IMG/VR virus record: IMGVR_UViG_3300045806_000063
Location: 62,001-126,000 of that record
From: a virus
Strand: one strand, 5' to 3'
DNA length: 64,000 nt
Part shown: piece by piece, positions 59,383-64,000 of the stretch
Layout of the letters: every line of letters starts with the position of its first letter
Position numbering within the stretch: position 1 is the first letter of the stretch
Translations under genes and position numbers: made by a program
Notes under the pieces: generated by a model
The model's input: the letters and a program-made list of their open reading frames with translations, nothing else
Databases searched by the model: none
Told to the model about the DNA's origin: nothing

Positions 59383-61572
59383 TTAGAATGGTGATGTTGA
59401 AGTTACAGTGCCACCAGATAAATTACCTGTACGTGTAGCAACCACTGTAAACAAAGCTACGTCTTTCGTGACTCCGGCAGCTACAGTTAATACATTATGC
59501 CAACTAAAACCATTTTGAGTATCTACTTCTGTGAAGAATGTAGATGACGTTATAACCGCCTTACTGTTATATATACCGTTGATAGCATTGTAAATCAATT
59601 CATCAGATTTATCAATGAATATCTGCTGTGTAGTTAAGTCATCACGACCTACGAGTTGTCTCCATACTTTAGCTTGTTGCAGTGCTAAGTTGGCACAGAT
59701 ATGTCGTATTACATCAGATGTCAAAATCGACGTATCATTAGGGTAGATAGAGTGAATGAATGGGTAGAAATACTGATTCCCCATACCAGACGGTATACAG
59801 TAAATTGCACCATTGTTCCATGCCTCGTTTGCAGATAATGGTGTAAAGTTAGGACTACTTAATGATTTGAAATACTGCACACCGTTATTATCAGGCATGG
59901 TATAATCAAAGGTTCCGCCAACGGACATCACGCCATTACCAGCCCCCATATAAGCTGCTCGTTTCAACAGCATTTCTATGTTTGCAGTCATAGGAGTTTG
60001 ATAACCATCCACCAATAATCCAGCTTGCATAACCAGAGTGGCTCGATAAGCCGGAGTGCCAAAAGTAGGAGATTCAGCAAAGTTAAGAATAGACTGTTGC
60101 AGAATTGCCGCAGCTGATATTTCTTGAGCCTGGGTCAATAAAGGCCCACCGTCTACGTATGTGGCAAGATGGACCGAGGTGTTTTGACGAAGTGCCATCC
60201 ACTGTGGAAGAATTTCTTTAGTAGCAGACCCGAAACCAGTATCGTAAATTTCACTAAATGGATATTTCAGTATATTCGTTGCAGGGCAGGTATCAGTATT
60301 GTAACTGTATTGTGTCCAGTTTTGAATTTCAAGTTCATAGTCTGATGTTAACAAACTACCATCAGTACCGCCCATCATGTAATAGCTATTCCCAGATGAG
60401 AGAATACTCTCTGTTGCATCTATCTGGAATCCATAAGCGGTGCCACCATTAGCATCTGTAGCTGTTAAAAAGTCAAGCATCCAGATACTTGCTGGAGGAG
60501 TAGGGTTATTTGCCACCTCAGCTGCAAACAGCACGTTTAAGAATTCTTCAAGATTACTTTCAAATACAGTAACTGCACCGATAGGGCTAGTTATTGGCGA
60601 CGTACCTGTGTTAAAGCCATCATCAGACCAGTTTGTTACCAGACCTTGTATGGTTAAATTGAGGTTTGTAATTGGGTCATATGCGTTTGGTTTAAACATA
60701 AACTGCAAACTAGCACTACCTTTCAAATCTGGAATGATTAGAGGAGTGGAAGTATTTATGTTTCTGATAATTTGAGCATTAAATAATAACGCTTGCTGAC
60801 TTGCCACGGTACCGGTATTGCCCGGAAGTGGGTTATTAGGTGTAGCAGCCCACATATTGAAACCGAACATATTACCACCGACACCGGTAAAGGAATCCTC
60901 TACCATAAATAATGGGTATGTTATTTGACCTACCGAGTTAGCCCAGGTAATCGGTTGAGTACCACCTGCCCCACCAGTCCAGGTAATTGGCAATCCGTTG
61001 GTTCCAGTCCATGTATCAGTGCTGCTGCTGGTTAAAGTACCATTGAGTTCAGTTAACGACATACTACCTTGTGGTACTACAGTGTAACTAACCTTAACAC
61101 CGCCAGGTACGGGAACTGGAACACCATCTACCATTAATAACTCTGGTTGGTTAGTAGATGCGTTGTAAACTACCTTACCGTTCACATCTCTTTGATATTC
61201 GTAAATATCCGCACCGTGTTCGATTGTAGCAAGGACTACTGCTGATGCTTTTGTCACTGGTGAGCCTCCCACACCAGGAGTCCGAATGATTTTAACCATA
61301 CAGGGATTGCCTTTTTGCAATGTATCAACCAGGGCTTTGGTTTGGTGATTCCAATAAGGTCCTCTTTGATCGAACGCTGCTGAGCCAATTTGCTGCAAGG
61401 CATCTAAATAGCTCATAATAGCAAGAATGTCCTGATCATTCCCGTATGGGGAACGTATCATAAACAATGGAAAATGCTGAGGCTGTAACAAAGATATCTG
61501 AGTAGGGGCTGTCGTACTTTGATCATTAACCCCTGTAAAGGTAAAGCCTGGCAGGTTTGTATTTGTTGCCAT
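59383..61572 (-). CDS. Tail sheath-like protein
   Basis: A 729-aa minus-strand protein with AAGGAAGTATT before the ATG. It begins MATNTNLPGFTFTGVNDQS, typical of sheath proteins that open with a short strand used for subunit linking. The body is beta-rich with inserted domains, and the C-terminal third has IRHICANLALQQAKVWRQLVG followed by a final beta domain, as in myovirus sheaths whose last domain builds the conserved core. Size is near that of phiKZ-type sheath proteins. The tube-like gene follows 13 bases downstream on the same strand. Confidence 0.6.
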   Translation of the reverse strand: MATNTNLPGFTFTGVNDQSTTAPTQISLLQPQHFPLFMIRSPYGNDQDILAIMSYLDALQQIGSAAFDQRGPYWNHQTKALVDTLQKGNPCMVKIIRTPGVGGSPVTKASAVVLATIEHGADIYEYQRDVNGKVVYNASTNQPELLMVDGVPVPVPGGVKVSYTVVPQGSMSLTELNGTLTSSSTDTWTGTNGLPITWTGGAGGTQPITWANSVGQITYPLFMVEDSFTGVGGNMFGFNMWAATPNNPLPGNTGTVASQQALLFNAQIIRNINTSTPLIIPDLKGSASLQFMFKPNAYDPITNLNLTIQGLVTNWSDDGFNTGTSPITSPIGAVTVFESNLEEFLNVLFAAEVANNPTPPASIWMLDFLTATDANGGTAYGFQIDATESILSSGNSYYMMGGTDGSLLTSDYELEIQNWTQYSYNTDTCPATNILKYPFSEIYDTGFGSATKEILPQWMALRQNTSVHLATYVDGGPLLTQAQEISAAAILQQSILNFAESPTFGTPAYRATLVMQAGLLVDGYQTPMTANIEMLLKRAAYMGAGNGVMSVGGTFDYTMPDNNGVQYFKSLSSPNFTPLSANEAWNNGAIYCIPSGMGNQYFYPFIHSIYPNDTSILTSDVIRHICANLALQQAKVWRQLVGRDDLTTQQIFIDKSDELIYNAINGIYNSKAVITSSTFFTEVDTQNGFSWHNVLTVAAGVTKDVALFTVVATRTGNLSGGTVTSTSPF

Positions 61573-61740
61573 AATACTTCCTTAATTAAAGTTTAAAAAA
61601 ATTCACTTACCCTATAGGGGTGCACTCACACACTATAGGTTGGTATCTATATATAACGTAGTCATAAAATAAAAAACATAAACTGACAGAGTTGCCGGAG
61701 ATCTTATGTTTAAATTCATCACCTATATAAGGAGTAATGC
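61573..61740. promoter_or_regulatory. Divergent intergenic region (late promoter candidate)
   Basis: A 168-base gap between the divergent sheath-like gene and the gene at 61741. It holds an inverted repeat CCTATAG ... CTATAGG (about 61609-61640), an AT-rich stretch ATCTATATATAACG, and the RBS TATAAGGAGTAATGC. No gene is convincing. It is one of few places where late promoters for both strands could lie, but none can be defined from sequence alone. Confidence 0.35.
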
Positions 61741-62706
61741 ATGTCATTAGATCAGGGCGTAATTGAGGAAGGACTTTATAGTACTAACTACTTGGCATCA
61801 GAACAAGTAAAGGCCAAAACAATAATCAAACTTATAGGAAGAGATTATCTTCTTTTTAAAGATGATACATTAGTGTTCAAAACTATTAAACCGTCATATG
61901 GTGGAAGAGAAGGTAGAAGGGTTGTGGCGTTATTAGGAGATTTGCCAAACATACCTACATTTAATCATCCGATTTATCACAATGGAGTCTCATATATAGA
62001 TGCTAGAGCATTTATCAATAGACAAAGTGGTGAAATACGAAATCAAGGTGAGTATGATAATTTAATCAGAAGAGCTATTTTGGACATGCTCTGGATTGAA
62101 GAACGAGATATATTCTTTAGCGGACAAATCTTAAATCTGACAGCTAAAGTATTTAGTGAATGGGTAGGGGCAGGTGTAGAGAGAGGAGCTAATCTTGATA
62201 TGCGAACCGCTGGAAATGTCAAGGTATTGCTTATGGCGTATATCTTATTCCAGGCAGTGACTAAGAATGGAATGGGTGCAGAAGAACGCAGTGCATTCAT
62301 AATCAAAAAAGCAAGGGATATACTAGGTTTGCAAATGGAGTATGTGTTAACCTTAACTGAGACTTATCCAACTGCTTTCAGTGACATATATGAAAATCCA
62401 GGAAGAATATTCTTTTTAGTTAAATCATTGGCGGTGGTAACTAATGATGAGAGATTGAGCTTTGAAAGAACCCTTTATGATATCATTGGTAATGGGGCTA
62501 CGATGCAAAGTAACTCTCGTGAACTGGCATGTATCTCTATTGAAAATATACCGACCTTTGTAGCGCTGATGCACTTTGTTAATTTCCCTAGTATGAAGAC
62601 TACTAAAATTGGAAGTCCTCTTTTCCATAGTCGTACAAAATATGGTGATGTTTTAGAGAGATTCATTTCTCTAAATACTAGCTATGAGACAATAGATGCA
62701 AGATGA
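61741..62706 (+). CDS. Unknown protein
   Basis: A 321-aa protein with AAGGAGTAATGC before the ATG. Helical with basic patches (IIKLIGRDYLLFKDDTLV, PSYGGREGRRVVALLGDLP). No family recognised. Divergent from the sheath-like gene and overlapping the next gene by ATGA, so probably part of a structural or assembly operon. Confidence 0.5.
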   Translation: MSLDQGVIEEGLYSTNYLASEQVKAKTIIKLIGRDYLLFKDDTLVFKTIKPSYGGREGRRVVALLGDLPNIPTFNHPIYHNGVSYIDARAFINRQSGEIRNQGEYDNLIRRAILDMLWIEERDIFFSGQILNLTAKVFSEWVGAGVERGANLDMRTAGNVKVLLMAYILFQAVTKNGMGAEERSAFIIKKARDILGLQMEYVLTLTETYPTAFSDIYENPGRIFFLVKSLAVVTNDERLSFERTLYDIIGNGATMQSNSRELACISIENIPTFVALMHFVNFPSMKTTKIGSPLFHSRTKYGDVLERFISLNTSYETIDAR

Positions 62707-64000
62707 ATATAATCGAAACATTAATTTCTCATCTAAACAGAAAGGTATGGTATAACTCACTGTTGGATAGGACTGGCATTTACCGGTCTCTAATGTTATC
62801 CACTAACAGAGGTGGTGTAGATTCTATTAGTACACCATTGGTGAGTTACGATCTACCTGATAGTACAAACCGTTATATCTTAGTAACTCTCGATGTGGTT
62901 CCTGTTCAAGCTTTAAACCTTGATACTATAGGAACTGGATGGGTGCCTGTATCAACTTTAATTAGTAAAAATATCTGGTTTACTGCAGTCAGAAATGGTA
63001 GACGATTTACACTAGCTGGTGCATTTATAAAGATCACCGAACACAGTGAAGTGTTAATAGCTTTTAGTTATGCTAATAACTTGCAGGTTACTACTTTAAC
63101 CACGCCTATTTTTGTTAAGTTTTATAGCAATGCATACTTTGGCACTAACACTGGGAGAGGAAATACCTTATCCCTTTTTAGTTATACCTTTTCAGGTAGC
63201 AGTACACTCCTGAATTATAATACATTCTGCAGTACCAACATATCACCAGCTAACGCATTAGTGTTTAAAAATGGACTGTTTCTTCCAGTAGGGTTACCTG
63301 CGTATAGTTCGTTAATTCTAGGCGATATAGTGGAGTTCATTAATGACCCATCGATTACAGATGTTCATTTAATACCACTGACTTCAATGCCAGTATATAC
63401 GTCCGCAGCTGACTCAGTTAATAAAATGATAGCTTCATTAGATCTGGTAAATGATACGGCGTTTATACAGGATATTGACTTCTATGTGATAGGGACTACG
63501 GCAGGAGGAACTGTAGAAGGTTTAAGCTTTTTAAGATTAGACAATTCAGTCATTAGACAGTTAACCTATAAGGACTTTGGATTAAACTCACAACTGATCC
63601 AAAATGCAGTTACTGACTTGATATCCTTTACCGATGTTGTAGCAGCAACTGGGATTAACATTTTAATTGTAAGAAGAACTATTGGGATACCCAGAGTAGA
63701 TATCAATGACTCCAACTATCTCTCAGATCTAATGCAATTACCGGTAGTTATTAGGCAGAATGTAATGACTGGTGTAAATGCTAACTTACCAATATGGCAA
63801 GCTAGCAATATTGAATCATGTCCTTTTAATTCATTTATACAACATCTTAACTTACCTTATATCACAAGTAATTACTTCGGAGTTTACACACAACGCGAAG
63901 CTTATAACTATCTTGAAAACTTAACGAAACGAGATACAGGTAATTACTTTCTTCCACCCATCTGTTTAGGAACTGGTCAACTAGTTGAATTTGATTCATC
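62703..64000 (+). CDS. Structural-type protein, 3' end beyond window
   Basis: A frame open from the ATG at 62703 to the right edge (432 codons, no stop). It begins MNIIETLISHLNRKVWYNSL and is rich in Ser/Thr/Asn/Ile with beta-strand repeats (FVKFYSNAYFGTNTGRGNTL, VFKNGLFLPVGLPAY), like virion proteins of the tail or baseplate. The ATGA overlap couples it to the previous gene. Function cannot be fixed without its end. Confidence 0.5.
   Translation, partial: MNIIETLISHLNRKVWYNSLLDRTGIYRSLMLSTNRGGVDSISTPLVSYDLPDSTNRYILVTLDVVPVQALNLDTIGTGWVPVSTLISKNIWFTAVRNGRRFTLAGAFIKITEHSEVLIAFSYANNLQVTTLTTPIFVKFYSNAYFGTNTGRGNTLSLFSYTFSGSSTLLNYNTFCSTNISPANALVFKNGLFLPVGLPAYSSLILGDIVEFINDPSITDVHLIPLTSMPVYTSAADSVNKMIASLDLVNDTAFIQDIDFYVIGTTAGGTVEGLSFLRLDNSVIRQLTYKDFGLNSQLIQNAVTDLISFTDVVAATGINILIVRRTIGIPRVDINDSNYLSDLMQLPVVIRQNVMTGVNANLPIWQASNIESCPFNSFIQHLNLPYITSNYFGVYTQREAYNYLENLTKRDTGNYFLPPICLGTGQLVEFDS

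Noticed and set aside
61706-61750. 14-codon frame starting MFKFITYIRSNA overlapping the start of the 61741 gene
   Set aside because: Could be a leader peptide, but it overlaps the strong RBS and start of the real gene and has no support beyond an ATG.
1-64000. tRNA and rRNA genes, insertion sequences and integrase-type genes
   Set aside because: No cloverleaf, rRNA-like stretch, transposase motif or terminal inverted-repeat pair was recognised by reading; a tRNA scan would be needed to exclude tRNAs fully.

Overview
The window is part of the genome of a large tailed bacteriophage with a contractile tail (jumbo myovirus type). It is AT-rich and densely packed, with short RBS-bearing gaps, many ATGA-type overlaps, and long palindromes closing transcription units. 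The strongest clues are a split multisubunit RNA polymerase (a beta-like protein at 47492-51448, a separate beta C-terminal fragment at 21530-22195, and a beta-prime N-terminal module at 39361-43005), a 729-aa sheath-like protein, a giant tail protein with a lysozyme domain, and a T4 gp21-type prohead protease. Split beta and beta-prime subunits are a known hallmark of phiKZ-like phages. A GH19 endolysin and a holin candidate suggest a Gram-negative host, but the host cannot be named from this window.

Layout. 1-10.6 kb: tail fibre/spike cluster with collagen-like GPTG repeats, a 1502-aa fibre with a glycosidase-like domain, and an embedded AAA ATPase. 10.7-14.1 kb: SbcC/Rad50-like ATPase and a spike-like protein. 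14.2-18.6 kb: a protein with a recent internal duplication, then thymidylate synthase, an orphan HigA-like protein and a DHFR-fold protein. 18.7-24.3 kb: UvsX-like recombinase, beta C-terminal fragment, endolysin, SLOG protein and thioredoxin. 24.3-30.6 kb: mostly unknown genes, a very hydrophobic 707-aa protein, a macro-domain remnant and a sigma-region-4-like protein. 30.6-43.0 kb: minus-strand virion proteins and, divergently, the beta-prime polyprotein. 43.1-47.4 kb: small early-type genes including two tandem XRE proteins and an oligoribonuclease fused to an AlpA-like HTH. 47.5-56.1 kb: beta subunit, unknown genes, Ig-like protein, holin candidate, prohead protease. 56.2-64 kb: early-type small genes, then tube-like and sheath-like genes (minus) and two further unknown or structural genes (plus), the last running off the window.

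Most striking system. The beta-prime module is the first segment of a 1214-aa polyprotein in which GNAT, inorganic-pyrophosphatase-like, GNAT and a C-terminal ART-like domain are separated by four copies of G(L/I)ESL. The same GLE signature lies near the C-terminus of the encoded prohead protease and near the N-termini of two minus-strand proteins. The inference is that the capsid protease cuts after GLE/GIE, releasing a polymerase subunit and several effector enzymes that may be packaged and injected together.

Second system: three unrelated small genes (33.0, 43.2 and 56.3 kb) each carry the same 64-65 bp promoter/leader block and end in a perfect palindrome with a CCTAGG core, so they look like interchangeable expression cassettes. 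A simpler TATATTATC element precedes several other early-type genes, and nearly every transcription unit ends in a long palindrome centred on TAA, TTAA or CTAG. Several accessory genes also carry long perfect inverted repeats inside their reading frames.
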